Positions 26,248 to 34,577 of a DNA stretch of 64,000 nucleotides are shown piece by piece. This DNA is from Bacteroidales bacterium (GTDB lineage: Bacteria > Bacteroidota > Bacteroidia > Bacteroidales > UBA932), in the NCBI GenBank assembly GCA_016286385.1, contig JAEESO010000002.1:124001-188000 (forward strand), read 5' to 3'. The notes beneath the pieces were generated by a model that did not search any database, was not told the DNA's origin, and was given only the letters and a program-made list of their open reading frames with translations. How positions within the stretch are numbered: the first letter of the stretch is position 1; each line of letters begins with the position of its first letter. A program made the translations under genes and the position numbers.

Positions 26248-26255
26248 TATATTTG
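26248..26255 (+). promoter_or_regulatory. -7 element (TATATTTG) for the barrel/lipoprotein operon
   Basis: TATATTTG is an exact TAnnTTTG match, 27 bp before the ATG at 26283. Confidence 0.55.
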
Positions 26256-26282
26256 TAGAGTTAGTAAATTAAAACACTACCT

Positions 26283-27218
26283 ATGAAAAAGACTTTTGCC
26301 CTTTTCCTTGCACTTACGGCTTTCGCCCTCATCAGCGCCAGGGCCCAGGAAATTGATCCGGTAGAACCCGCTCAGGACACCGTTGCAGTTGCAGAGCCCG
26401 CTCCTGTGGTGGAAGAACCGCTTCCTCTTTACACGGATGCTCCCAAGGTAGACAAGCAAATCTTCAATCACCTCTCCGTTGGTGTTGAGTTACTTGGCCT
26501 TGAGGGCGCCGGCGTTCAAGTGGCAACTACTCTTACCCCTCACGTGCAAATCCGTGCCGGTTATTCCATATTCCCTTACTCTCACAAGCAGTCCGTTAAT
26601 TTGGGCCAGTATAAAGTCACAGATGAACGTACTATAGATCTTACCAATACTCCTGTCAAAGCTACTCTTTGGGATGGAGGTCTGGGTAACCTGATGTTCG
26701 ATATCTTCCCCGGAAAGCATCTGGCTTTCCATTTCACAGTTGGTATGTATATCGGCACAGGAAAATTCCTTTCAGGCCAGGTAGACGCTCGTGAGCCCAT
26801 CCTTCGCAAGGATGAGTATGCATCACTCGCCATTTCTTACGGAGACGCCAAAATCTCCTCAGATGAAAACGGCCAGATCTATGCAGATGTGGGATTTGGC
26901 ACTCCCGGACAGGAAGGTTTCAACAATATATTCCCTTATGCCGGTATCGGATTCGGCCATGCCGTTGGCGTCAACAAGAGAGTCGGCGTTACATTTGACA
27001 TGGGTGTTATCTACACAGGCGGTATCAAGGCCCAGGCTTATAATTTCCACACCCTTGACCCTGTAACAGACCAGCACGTCAAGAAAACCTGTGTGGTTAC
27101 CTCACAAACACTCACAGATGATGACGGAAAACAGATGGACAGCGGCATGATTGACAAGATTGGGCAAATCCCTGTGTTCCCTATGATGAGGCTCACATTG
27201 GTTGTTCGCATTTTCTAG
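26283..27218 (+). CDS. outer membrane beta-barrel protein
   Basis: A 311-residue exported protein. The signal peptide (1 to about 22, ending SARAQ) is followed by a Pro/Val/Glu-rich linker (about 25-55), then alternating hydrophobic beta strands (LSVGVELLGLEGAGVQVAT, HVQIRAGYSI) ending in RLTLVVRIF, a C-terminal aromatic typical of outer membrane barrels. No specific family is recognised. Its Lys/Ala-rich codon context and strong promoter suggest good expression. It is followed 24 bp later by a lipoprotein gene, which a terminator closes. Confidence 0.78.
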   Translation: MKKTFALFLALTAFALISARAQEIDPVEPAQDTVAVAEPAPVVEEPLPLYTDAPKVDKQIFNHLSVGVELLGLEGAGVQVATTLTPHVQIRAGYSIFPYSHKQSVNLGQYKVTDERTIDLTNTPVKATLWDGGLGNLMFDIFPGKHLAFHFTVGMYIGTGKFLSGQVDAREPILRKDEYASLAISYGDAKISSDENGQIYADVGFGTPGQEGFNNIFPYAGIGFGHAVGVNKRVGVTFDMGVIYTGGIKAQAYNFHTLDPVTDQHVKKTCVVTSQTLTDDDGKQMDSGMIDKIGQIPVFPMMRLTLVVRIF

Positions 27219-27242
27219 TAAGTACTTAAAAATCAATAAATT

Positions 27243-28169
27243 ATGAAAAAAGTTCTGTTTTTCGCAGCAATTGCTGCACTTATCTCAGTAGTTGTTTCTT
27301 GTAACAACAAACCTGCCGCTGGTGGTGAGGAAGCTAAATCCGTAAAGCAGCAGGATGCCATTTCCAAGGACGTTGCCAAAAACATCGTCTTCTCTCCGAA
27401 GGTTGAGAATATGCCTATTGTCAAAGTCCCTATTACCGGCGCTCCTGAGAAAGAGACTAAAGCTGTTAAGCAGATTGTATTCACAGAGGGCGGACGCTTT
27501 ATCATGACTGTAGTAGACGCTCCCCTTCCTAAGGCCGATGACGGTGAAGAAGTTATCGTAGGTCCCTTCACTTACAAGGATGGCGTTTACACCCTTGAGG
27601 GCGTTGGTTCCGTGAAGATTGACGGTAAAGGCATTACCATCACTCCCCTCACAGGCGATGCTGTAGAGGCTATTGCTGAAGTTGTAGAGGCTATCGAGTC
27701 TGGCAGTGATGCAGAGGCCAACGCCGCTCGTGTATGGAAGATTAAATCTGTCGTTATCGCCATCAAGGGCGGTGACCTGGACAAGGCAGGCATCGAGAAG
27801 TCTTTCGATAATGGTCTTGATCTCAAGGCTGTCGCAGACTATGCAAAGAGCAATGGCGTACAGTTCACAGAGGAGCAGCTCAATAAGTTCATGGGCTACA
27901 GCGTGAAGGAAATCATCTTCTCCGGTTCAGATACCTTTGCTATCACCTTTACCGATGCAAAGCCTTTCTATGGCCAGTTCAAGATTGAATCTACTTCATT
28001 CGAGTGGGATCTTGCCAGCGTAGGCAATGAATTCCTTAACGGTAAGGCTACCGGTACCATCAGCTTCCCTGCTCAGGGCCGTTGCCAGCTCATCGTAAAG
28101 GCCAAGATCAATGCTCAGGGCAAGGATTATGACGGAACTCTGAACTTTGTTCTTGAGGAAGTGAGATAA
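27243..28169 (+). CDS. hypothetical lipoprotein
   Basis: A 308-residue predicted lipoprotein. The SpII signal is MKKVLFFAAIAALISVVVSC with lipidated Cys20, followed by a short Asn/Lys/Ala linker. The rest is a mixed beta-rich region with an insert of charged helices (about 135-225, EAIAEVVEAIESGSDAEANA). I do not recognise a family. It lies 24 bp after the barrel gene and before a good rho-independent terminator, so the two genes form a small operon and may act together at the outer membrane. Confidence 0.75.
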   Translation: MKKVLFFAAIAALISVVVSCNNKPAAGGEEAKSVKQQDAISKDVAKNIVFSPKVENMPIVKVPITGAPEKETKAVKQIVFTEGGRFIMTVVDAPLPKADDGEEVIVGPFTYKDGVYTLEGVGSVKIDGKGITITPLTGDAVEAIAEVVEAIESGSDAEANAARVWKIKSVVIAIKGGDLDKAGIEKSFDNGLDLKAVADYAKSNGVQFTEEQLNKFMGYSVKEIIFSGSDTFAITFTDAKPFYGQFKIESTSFEWDLASVGNEFLNGKATGTISFPAQGRCQLIVKAKINAQGKDYDGTLNFVLEEVR

Positions 28170-28189
28170 TCATTCTCTCCCCTATTTTA

Positions 28190-28216
28190 CCGCGCTCTTT
28201 CGGGCGCGGTTTTTTT
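28190..28216 (+). terminator. rho-independent terminator after the lipoprotein gene
   Basis: CCGCGCTC-TTTC-GGGCGCGG forms an 8-bp GC-rich stem (one G-U pair) followed directly by seven T residues. Confidence 0.9.
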
Positions 28217-28236
28217 ATGTTTCCGTAAAAAATTGC

Positions 28237-28244
28237 TATATTTG
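28237..28244 (+). promoter_or_regulatory. -7 element (TATATTTG) for the GNAT-like gene and rarA
   Basis: TATATTTG lies between the terminator and the ATG at 28272, leaving a leader of about 23 nt. Confidence 0.55.
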
Positions 28245-28271
28245 TGATTGCTAAAATTTAAACCTTAACCA

Positions 28272-29405
28272 ATGTCTGTAATTGTTAAGACAGTAAGCAC
28301 CAAAAGGGAACTGAAAGCCTTTGTGAAGTTCCCGCTTGAACTATATAAAAACTGTCCCTATTATGTTCCAGGGCTGTTTCTTGATGAAATGGCCACTCTG
28401 GATCCAGCAAAGAATCCAATGTCCAAGTATGCCAAATTCAGGCTTTTTCTGGCATACAAGGACGGAAAGATAGCCGGCCGTGTGGCAGCTATCATCAATG
28501 AGATTGCAAACCGCAACTGGCAGCACCAGGAGGTTCGTTTTGGCTGGATAGACTTCATAGACGATATGGAGGTTTCCAAAGCCCTCATTGAGGCTGTATC
28601 GGCCTACGGTAAGGAAATGGGCATGACCCAGGTTACCGGCCCCCTTGGCTTCACTGATTTTGACAACGAAGGCTGCGTAGTGGAAGGCTTCGACCAAATT
28701 TCTACCTATGCCCTCAGGTTCAACTATGAATACTACGGCCGCCATTTTGAAGCTCTTTCAATGACAAAGGCCAATGACTGGCTGGAGTACAGGATTTACG
28801 TGCCTAAGGCCCTTCCTGAAAAGGTTACACGCATAGCAAACCTCATCAGCCAGCGTTATAACCTCAGCGTCAAGAAACTCTCCAAGCGTGACGTTACAAA
28901 GGGAGGCTACGGCCAGAAACTCTTTGACCTTGTAAACCGCACATACAACCAATTGTATGATTTCACGGTCCTTCCGGAGGATGTTATGGACAAGTACGTG
29001 GACTCATATCTGGGCCTTCTGGATATGAATTACGTCACGGCAATCGAGGATGCAGAAGGTAAACTTGTAGCGCTTGCCGTTGCCATGCCGTCCATTGCCA
29101 AGGCTGTTCATAAGTGCCGCGGTTACCTGTTCCCGTTCGGGTGGTGGCACCTTGTAAAGGCAATGTATCTGAAACACGACCCTGCAATTGAGCTTATGCT
29201 CATCGGCGTAGACCCTGAATACCGCAACAGGGGCGTCCATGCAATGCTTTTCAACCAGTTCATAGGGAATCTCATAAAGGGCGGCTTCAAATACGGCGAA
29301 TCCAACGCTGAGATGGAAACCAACACCTCCGTCCAGAATATCTGGAACGACTACGAGAAAGATTTTGTACGCCGCAGAAGAGTCTTTTCTAAACCAATAG
29401 AATAG
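28272..29405 (+). CDS. GNAT-like acyltransferase-fold protein
   Basis: A 377-residue cytoplasmic protein. The N-terminal half has a GNAT-like pattern (LFLAYKDGKIAGRVAAIIN, a strand-turn-strand with FGWIDFIDD). The C-terminal part contains a second such block with LMLIGVDPEYRNRGVHAMLF, close to the acetyl-CoA binding motif Q/RxxGxA. This suggests a tandem-GNAT layout. Substrate unknown. It is followed 4 bp later by rarA and shares its promoter. Confidence 0.65.
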   Translation: MSVIVKTVSTKRELKAFVKFPLELYKNCPYYVPGLFLDEMATLDPAKNPMSKYAKFRLFLAYKDGKIAGRVAAIINEIANRNWQHQEVRFGWIDFIDDMEVSKALIEAVSAYGKEMGMTQVTGPLGFTDFDNEGCVVEGFDQISTYALRFNYEYYGRHFEALSMTKANDWLEYRIYVPKALPEKVTRIANLISQRYNLSVKKLSKRDVTKGGYGQKLFDLVNRTYNQLYDFTVLPEDVMDKYVDSYLGLLDMNYVTAIEDAEGKLVALAVAMPSIAKAVHKCRGYLFPFGWWHLVKAMYLKHDPAIELMLIGVDPEYRNRGVHAMLFNQFIGNLIKGGFKYGESNAEMETNTSVQNIWNDYEKDFVRRRRVFSKPIE

Positions 29406-29409
29406 ATAG

Positions 29410-30711
29410 ATGAGTGCATCTTCCGTAATGCTTCCTCCCCTTCCGGAGAGAATGAGACCAAGGACGCTGGATCAGTATGTGGGCCAGCGTCATCTGGTTG
29501 GTGAGGGATGCGTGTTAAGGAAGATGATAGAAAGCGGAAATCTCTCCTCTTTCATACTCTGGGGCCCTCCCGGAGTGGGTAAAACCACCCTGGCTCATAT
29601 CATTGCAGAAACCCTGGACAGGGATTTCTATACCCTCAGTGCGGTTACGGCAGGCGTAAAGGATGTGAGGGATATCTTTGAAAAGGCCTCAAAGTCATCC
29701 CTTTTCAACCAGAAAGGCGCTCCAATCCTCTTTATTGATGAGATCCACCGCTTCAACAAAGCCCAGCAGGATGCACTCCTTGGGGCAGTTGAAACTGGCA
29801 CCATAGTCCTTATCGGTGCAACTACGGAAAATCCCTCCTTTGAGGTTATCACTCCCCTTCTGTCCCGCTGCCAGGTTTTTGTCCTTAAATCCCTTGAGCA
29901 GAATGATTTGCAGGCTCTTCTGGACCGCGCTCTAAGGGAAGATGTCCTCCTGAAGGACAAAAAGATCGAGGTCAGGGAAACCCAGGCCCTCATGCGTTAC
30001 AGCGGCGGTGACGCCCGCAAGCTCCTCAATGTGCTGGAACTAGTCATAGATGCCCAGCCTGGCACCTCCCCCATCGTCATAGACAACGCCACGGTAACCG
30101 CCTCCATCCAGGAGAATATGGCCATCTATGACAAGGACGGAGAGATGCACTATGATATTATATCGGCCTTCATAAAGAGCATCAGGGGCTCGGATCCCAA
30201 CGCTGCCATTTATTACCTGGCAAGGATGATTGACGGAGGTGAGGATCCTCTTTTCATTGCCAGGAGGCTATGCCTGAGTGCATCGGAGGACGTGGGCCTT
30301 GCAAATCCCAACGCCCTTCTTCTTGCCAACGCCTGCTTTGAAGTGGTTTCAAAGATCGGCATGCCTGAAGGCAGGATTCCCCTTGCCGAAACAACCGTGT
30401 ATCTGGCTTCATCGCCCAAGAGCAACGCCTCATATATGGCCATAGAAAAGGCCCTGGCTCAGGTTAAAGAAAGCGGAAACCTCCCTGTCCCCCTCCCTAT
30501 CAGAAACGCTCCTACAAAGCTTATGGAGGAACTTGGGTACAGCGACGGCTACAAGTACGCCCACGACTACCCCGGTCATTTTGCCGATATGGAATTTATG
30601 CCTGACGCCCTGAAGGGCAAGGTTTTCTATGAACCGGCGGAGAACCGCCACGAGAACGTCCTCAAAGCCTATCTTGAGGCCTGCTGGCCCAAATATTATC
30701 CTAAAGGCTGA
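29410..30711 (+). CDS. rarA: replication-associated recombination protein RarA (MgsA)
   Basis: A 433-residue AAA+ ATPase acting at stalled replication forks. Walker A is GPPGVGKTTLA (about 50-60), Walker B is LFIDEIHRFNK, sensor 1 is LIGATTENPSFE, and the C-terminal tetramerisation domain begins near residue 240 (YDIISAFIKSIRGSDPNAAIYYLARMI). The length and motif order are those of RarA rather than RuvB or DnaX. It lies 4 bp downstream of the GNAT-like gene and converges with tamL. Confidence 0.94.
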   Translation: MSASSVMLPPLPERMRPRTLDQYVGQRHLVGEGCVLRKMIESGNLSSFILWGPPGVGKTTLAHIIAETLDRDFYTLSAVTAGVKDVRDIFEKASKSSLFNQKGAPILFIDEIHRFNKAQQDALLGAVETGTIVLIGATTENPSFEVITPLLSRCQVFVLKSLEQNDLQALLDRALREDVLLKDKKIEVRETQALMRYSGGDARKLLNVLELVIDAQPGTSPIVIDNATVTASIQENMAIYDKDGEMHYDIISAFIKSIRGSDPNAAIYYLARMIDGGEDPLFIARRLCLSASEDVGLANPNALLLANACFEVVSKIGMPEGRIPLAETTVYLASSPKSNASYMAIEKALAQVKESGNLPVPLPIRNAPTKLMEELGYSDGYKYAHDYPGHFADMEFMPDALKGKVFYEPAENRHENVLKAYLEACWPKYYPKG

Positions 30712-30724
30712 ATCAAAGGATTAA

Positions 30725-30746
30725 GCGCCGTAGGCGCCGGGGGTGG
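30725..30746. repeat. GTA-triloop hairpin and G-rich tail between rarA and tamL
   Basis: GCGCC-GTA-GGCGC is a 5-bp stem with a three-base loop, followed by a G-rich run (CGGGGGTGGGGCG). The compact triloop plus G-run resembles the apex of the 138-bp palindromic elements elsewhere in the window and also REP-type repeats. No T-tract follows, so it is a poor terminator. Confidence 0.5.
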
Positions 30747-30750
30747 GGCG

Positions 30751-32964
30751 TCAAAACGGATAACCTACTCCAAAATGTATTGCGTAAGCGCCTCCTCCGA
30801 ACCAATCGGCGGGGCCCAGCCAGCGGTATTGCTGCTCCCTTCCGGGATCGTGAATACGGAAGCCGCCGTCAAGGCGTACCAGGATTAGTCCGAAGTTCAG
30901 GCGGATACCAAGTCCCCAGTCAAGGCCGATTCCTTCCAGCGTTTCCTTTGTGAATCCGAAGACACTTTTCGCAAGATCATCCTCTATGGTGATGCCGGGC
31001 TTGGGAAGGTCCCAGATATTGCCGGCATCGGCAAAAAGTGCCCCCTCAATCTTCCAGAATATGGGGAAACGGTATTCTACGTTGGCTTCAAGTTTCATTT
31101 CTCCAACGGAACTGGGAATGGTGAAGAACTCTGAGTACAGGGTGCTTGTGCCAGGCCCAAGGGTCCTTGCCTGCCAGCCGCGCATGGAATACGCACCGCC
31201 AGCATAGAAGAGCTTTTCCAGTGGAACCGTGGAGGTTTTTGAATTGCCGTACGGGAAAGCGGCGCCTGCATTGAAATGGAGCGCCAGTGCGTGCTTGTCC
31301 TGTTTCCCGAAGCGGAATGTCTTTCCAAGGTGGACTTCCGCCCTCACGTACTGGGCATATGGAATGGTCCAGATAGTCCTTTCCTCGAACTCATTTTGAG
31401 GAAGAAGGTTGTTGAACAGGCTCAGAGTGTTTCCGGAAAGGTCAAAGTTGAGCCTGGCATAGTGGTATGGCCTGGTAGGTACCACGGAGTTGTCAGTGGT
31501 ATAATAAAGCATGGTGCTTATACCCATATCGAACTTGTCCATATAGGCACCAGACAGGATTATGTTATCGAATAACTTCTCCACAAATGCCTCAGATGCG
31601 CCGAACAGCCTTGTGACATTCACTCTTATTGGGGTGAACTTATATGAGAACTGGGAATTGAACCTTCCGGTATAACTGAACTCCCCTGCAATTGCCTGGC
31701 GCTTGAATTCCGGGCGGTCCTGATAATTGTACGCAAGTGAGACCTCCGTCTTTGGGATGTATTTCCCCTTGAAGAACTTGGTGGGAAGGCCGATAAACTT
31801 GGGAAACAGGATGCTTCCCGTGGCACTTACCTCCGTGGAGTAGGCGTCTGACTTGGGACGGAACTGGAAGTTGCCCTTTACACCAAGGTTTAGCACCTCT
31901 CCACCATGGAAAATGTTCCTGTGGTAGTATGTGAGCTGGGGTGAAATGCCAAACAGGGCGGTAGAGTTTACAGATGCCTCCAGGTTTACCTTGAAGCCCT
32001 GAAGGCCTGAGTTCCTCAGGGCAATGTTGCAGTCCACTTTCTCCCCCGGAGCTTCTGACGTAGTGATGTTTACGCCTGTAAGCATACCCACGTTGGAGAA
32101 ACGGGAGTAGGTGGTGTTGATCACTTCCTCGTTGTAGAGGTCTCCGGGTCTTATGAGATTAAGCGTTTCAATGACGCCGGGGCGTATTTTGAGCCTTCTT
32201 GGCTTGGAGACGGTAAGCTCTCCGATAGAGTATTTCTTATGCTCCTGGGCCGATGCAGGGCTGTCTCCCAGGGCATAATCGCGGATGCTCATGGTGAGCT
32301 TGGCGTTGCCGTCGCCGGCAAGGGTATCGGCCTCAAAGAGATAGAAACTCTTGCTGAAACCGTAGTAGCCTTTGGTGCGGAAGTGAGCGGCGCTTCTGTC
32401 GGCCTCCTTCTCTATGACTTCCTCAGAGAGGTACATGCCTTCCTTTAGGGAAACGTTCTCAAGGTCCTGCTCCCAATCCTGCTTGAAAGTGCCGTAGGAT
32501 GGGATGTCGTAGTCTATTGCGCTTATCTTGTAGCGCTTCCCAAGGGCCACGTAATAAGTAACGTAAACCATTCTCTTGCTAACCCGCACGTTACTTTCTA
32601 CCACGGAACCGTAATAGCCGGTGAAACGGAGATGGTTGGCTATGTTGTCTATTGTTTCGTCAACCTTTGACGCGTCATACACAACAGGAGGGGCGCCAAG
32701 TTTACGGAAAAACCTCTGGAAGCCGGTTTTCCCCTCCCCGCCCCAGTTGTACACAACAAGGGAGGGACTGGTGCCAAGCATCCAGGCATTGGGCTTCTGA
32801 AGGAGGTATGCACTGAGGTCTCCGGCGTTGTAAGTTTTGTCGTTGACCCTTATCTTGTTGGAGCGAAGAAGATACTCACCGTCACGCAGTGTGCTGGTGG
32901 TACTGCACGATGCTACGGCCAGTGCGGCAGCCAGTGCAATAAATATTGTGCTCCTTGATTTCAT
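30751..32964 (-). CDS. tamL: TamL/BamA-family outer membrane lipoprotein
   Basis: A 737-residue Omp85-superfamily protein. It carries an SpII lipoprotein signal (MKSRSTIFIALAAALAVASC, Cys20), POTRA-like modules (about 60-330, including YKISAIDYDIP and KYSIGELTVSKPRRLKI), and a 16-strand-type barrel ending in FGVGYPF. The barrel has LFYAGGAYSMRGWQARTLGPG, the lid-loop motif of the BamA/TamA family. A lipid anchor on a TamA-like protein is the TamL feature of Bacteroidota; it acts with TamB in envelope homeostasis. The -7 element ends 5 bp before the ATG. Confidence 0.88.
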   Translation of the reverse strand: MKSRSTIFIALAAALAVASCSTTSTLRDGEYLLRSNKIRVNDKTYNAGDLSAYLLQKPNAWMLGTSPSLVVYNWGGEGKTGFQRFFRKLGAPPVVYDASKVDETIDNIANHLRFTGYYGSVVESNVRVSKRMVYVTYYVALGKRYKISAIDYDIPSYGTFKQDWEQDLENVSLKEGMYLSEEVIEKEADRSAAHFRTKGYYGFSKSFYLFEADTLAGDGNAKLTMSIRDYALGDSPASAQEHKKYSIGELTVSKPRRLKIRPGVIETLNLIRPGDLYNEEVINTTYSRFSNVGMLTGVNITTSEAPGEKVDCNIALRNSGLQGFKVNLEASVNSTALFGISPQLTYYHRNIFHGGEVLNLGVKGNFQFRPKSDAYSTEVSATGSILFPKFIGLPTKFFKGKYIPKTEVSLAYNYQDRPEFKRQAIAGEFSYTGRFNSQFSYKFTPIRVNVTRLFGASEAFVEKLFDNIILSGAYMDKFDMGISTMLYYTTDNSVVPTRPYHYARLNFDLSGNTLSLFNNLLPQNEFEERTIWTIPYAQYVRAEVHLGKTFRFGKQDKHALALHFNAGAAFPYGNSKTSTVPLEKLFYAGGAYSMRGWQARTLGPGTSTLYSEFFTIPSSVGEMKLEANVEYRFPIFWKIEGALFADAGNIWDLPKPGITIEDDLAKSVFGFTKETLEGIGLDWGLGIRLNFGLILVRLDGGFRIHDPGREQQYRWLGPADWFGGGAYAIHFGVGYPF

Positions 32965-32969
32965 TCTTA

Positions 32970-32977
32970 CAAAATTA
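32970..32977 (-). promoter_or_regulatory. -7 element (TAATTTTG) for tamL, near-leaderless
   Basis: The minus strand reads TAATTTTG 5 bp upstream of the tamL ATG. The signal peptide starts at this ATG, so the very short leader is not a mis-called start. Confidence 0.5.
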
Positions 32978-32990
32978 ATACTTTTTTCCG

Positions 32991-32998
32991 TATATTTG
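32991..32998 (+). promoter_or_regulatory. -7 element (TATATTTG) for arginine decarboxylase
   Basis: TATATTTG lies 33 bp before the ATG at 33032, divergent from the tamL promoter in a 67-bp region. Confidence 0.55.
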
Positions 32999-33031
32999 CA
33001 TTCACTATTCTAAAGGCAAAACCAAAAGCGG

Positions 33032-34429
33032 ATGAAAAACAAGTACATTGACCTTATAGATCAAACCTTCGACTTCCCCCAGGACGAATTCATGGTGGTG
33101 GACGGCAATCTGATGTTCAATGACATTGACCTTATGGAAATCATTGAGAAGTACGGTACTCCCCTCAAGATTACCTATCTTCCCAAGATCTCTTCCCAGA
33201 TCCAGAGGGCAAAGCGCCTTTTCAAGGTGGCCATGGCCAAAGCGGATTATCAGGGAAAGTACCATTACAGCTACTGCACCAAGAGTTCCCAGTTTGCCTT
33301 TGTGGTGCATGAGGCGCTTAAGAATGACATCCACCTGGAAACATCATCGGCCTATGACCTGGACCTCATGCAGGCCCTGGAAAAAGATGGTTCCGTGGAC
33401 AAGAGCAAGATCTATGTCATCTGCAACGGCTTCAAGCGCCCGCAGTACGTGGAGAATATAGCAAAACTCCGCAAGGACGGCTGGGTGAACATCATCCCCG
33501 TCCTTGACAACAAGAATGAGTTTGAAGACCTGGCCGATCTTATTGAGGAGGAGACCATGATGGGTATCCGCATTGCCTCCGAGGAAGAGCCCAACTTCGA
33601 TTTCTACACTTCCCGCCTTGGTATCCGTTATTCGGATATAGTGAAGTTCTACAAGGACACGGTGGCAAAGTATCCCAACTTCCACCTCAAGATGCTGCAT
33701 TTTTTCATCAACACGGGTATCCGTGACACGGCATACTACTGGAATGAGCTTTCAAAGTGCGTGAAGGTTTACTGTGAGCTCAAGGCCATCTGCCCGGAGC
33801 TGGACAGCCTTAACATAGGCGGCGGCCTTCCCAACAAGACTTCCCTGGCCCAGGACTTCGACTATGAATACATGGTGGAGGAAATCATCAACCAGATCAA
33901 GGTCACGTGTAATTCATACGGGGTTCCGGAGCCCGATATCTTCACGGAGTTCGGCAGCTTTACCGTTGGAGAGAGCGGCGCAACCATCTTCAAGATCCTG
34001 GACATCAAGCAGCAGAACGACCGCGAGAAGTGGTACATGATAGACAACTCCTTCATGACCTGCCTCCCGGATACATGGGGTCTTAACCAGCGTTTCATTC
34101 TCCTCCCCGTGAACAAGTGGAACGATGAATACCAGAGGGTGTTCCTGGGCGGCCTCACCTGCGACAGCCAGGACTTCTATAATGCCGATTACCACGCCAA
34201 CGCAATCTTCCTGCCCACCATCCGCAGCCGCAGGGAAAACCTCTACATCGGCTTTTTCCACACTGGAGCATACCAGGAGGCCATTTCCGGCTACGGCGGC
34301 ATCAAGCACTGCCTCATGCCTTCCCCGAGGCACATTCTCATAGACCGCGACAAAGAAGGCAACCTGGTCACTTCCGTCTTTGCTGAAGAACAGACCGCCG
34401 AATCAATGTTAAAAACTCTAGGTTATTGA
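33032..34429 (+). CDS. speA: arginine decarboxylase (short Bacteroidota type, fold III)
   Basis: A 465-residue PLP-dependent decarboxylase of the alanine racemase-like fold. The N-terminal barrel begins YGTPLKITYLPKI, with YHYSYCTKSSQF likely containing the PLP lysine. The Gly-rich phosphate-binding motif is LNIGGGLPNK (about 256-265), and the C-terminal active-site segment is VFLGGLTCDSQD with the conserved Cys-Asp. It is shorter than enterobacterial SpeA and matches the 460-residue enzymes of Bacteroidota, which start polyamine synthesis from arginine. A carboxynorspermidine or diaminopimelate specificity is a less likely alternative. The stop codon overlaps the left arm of a palindromic element. 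Confidence 0.8.
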   Translation: MKNKYIDLIDQTFDFPQDEFMVVDGNLMFNDIDLMEIIEKYGTPLKITYLPKISSQIQRAKRLFKVAMAKADYQGKYHYSYCTKSSQFAFVVHEALKNDIHLETSSAYDLDLMQALEKDGSVDKSKIYVICNGFKRPQYVENIAKLRKDGWVNIIPVLDNKNEFEDLADLIEEETMMGIRIASEEEPNFDFYTSRLGIRYSDIVKFYKDTVAKYPNFHLKMLHFFINTGIRDTAYYWNELSKCVKVYCELKAICPELDSLNIGGGLPNKTSLAQDFDYEYMVEEIINQIKVTCNSYGVPEPDIFTEFGSFTVGESGATIFKILDIKQQNDREKWYMIDNSFMTCLPDTWGLNQRFILLPVNKWNDEYQRVFLGGLTCDSQDFYNADYHANAIFLPTIRSRRENLYIGFFHTGAYQEAISGYGGIKHCLMPSPRHILIDRDKEGNLVTSVFAEEQTAESMLKTLGY

Positions 34430-34565
34430 TGATGAAGGGTATATATCTCTAAACCCGTGGCCACCCTCGGCCGCGTAAGAGGGAGGGGCCCAAAGTCCGC
34501 GCGTAGCGCGGGCGCCTGGGAGGGGTCGCGAAGCGACGGTTTAGAGATATATACCCTTCATCATC
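34428..34565. repeat. 138-bp cloverleaf-like palindromic element, copy A (intergenic)
   Basis: Two perfect 28-bp inverted arms (34428-34455 and 34538-34565, containing AGGGTATATATCTCTAAACC) flank an 82-bp core (34456-34537). The core has three internal hairpins: CCCTC...GAGGG, CCGCGC-GTA-GCGCGG and GTCGC-GAA-GCGAC. About 72 of 82 core bases match copy B at 40007-40144, while the arms are mostly different. The left arm starts within the TGA stop of the arginine decarboxylase gene; the right arm ends 12 bp before the next gene. Confidence 0.88.
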
Positions 34566-34577
34566 TGAAGAATAGCA

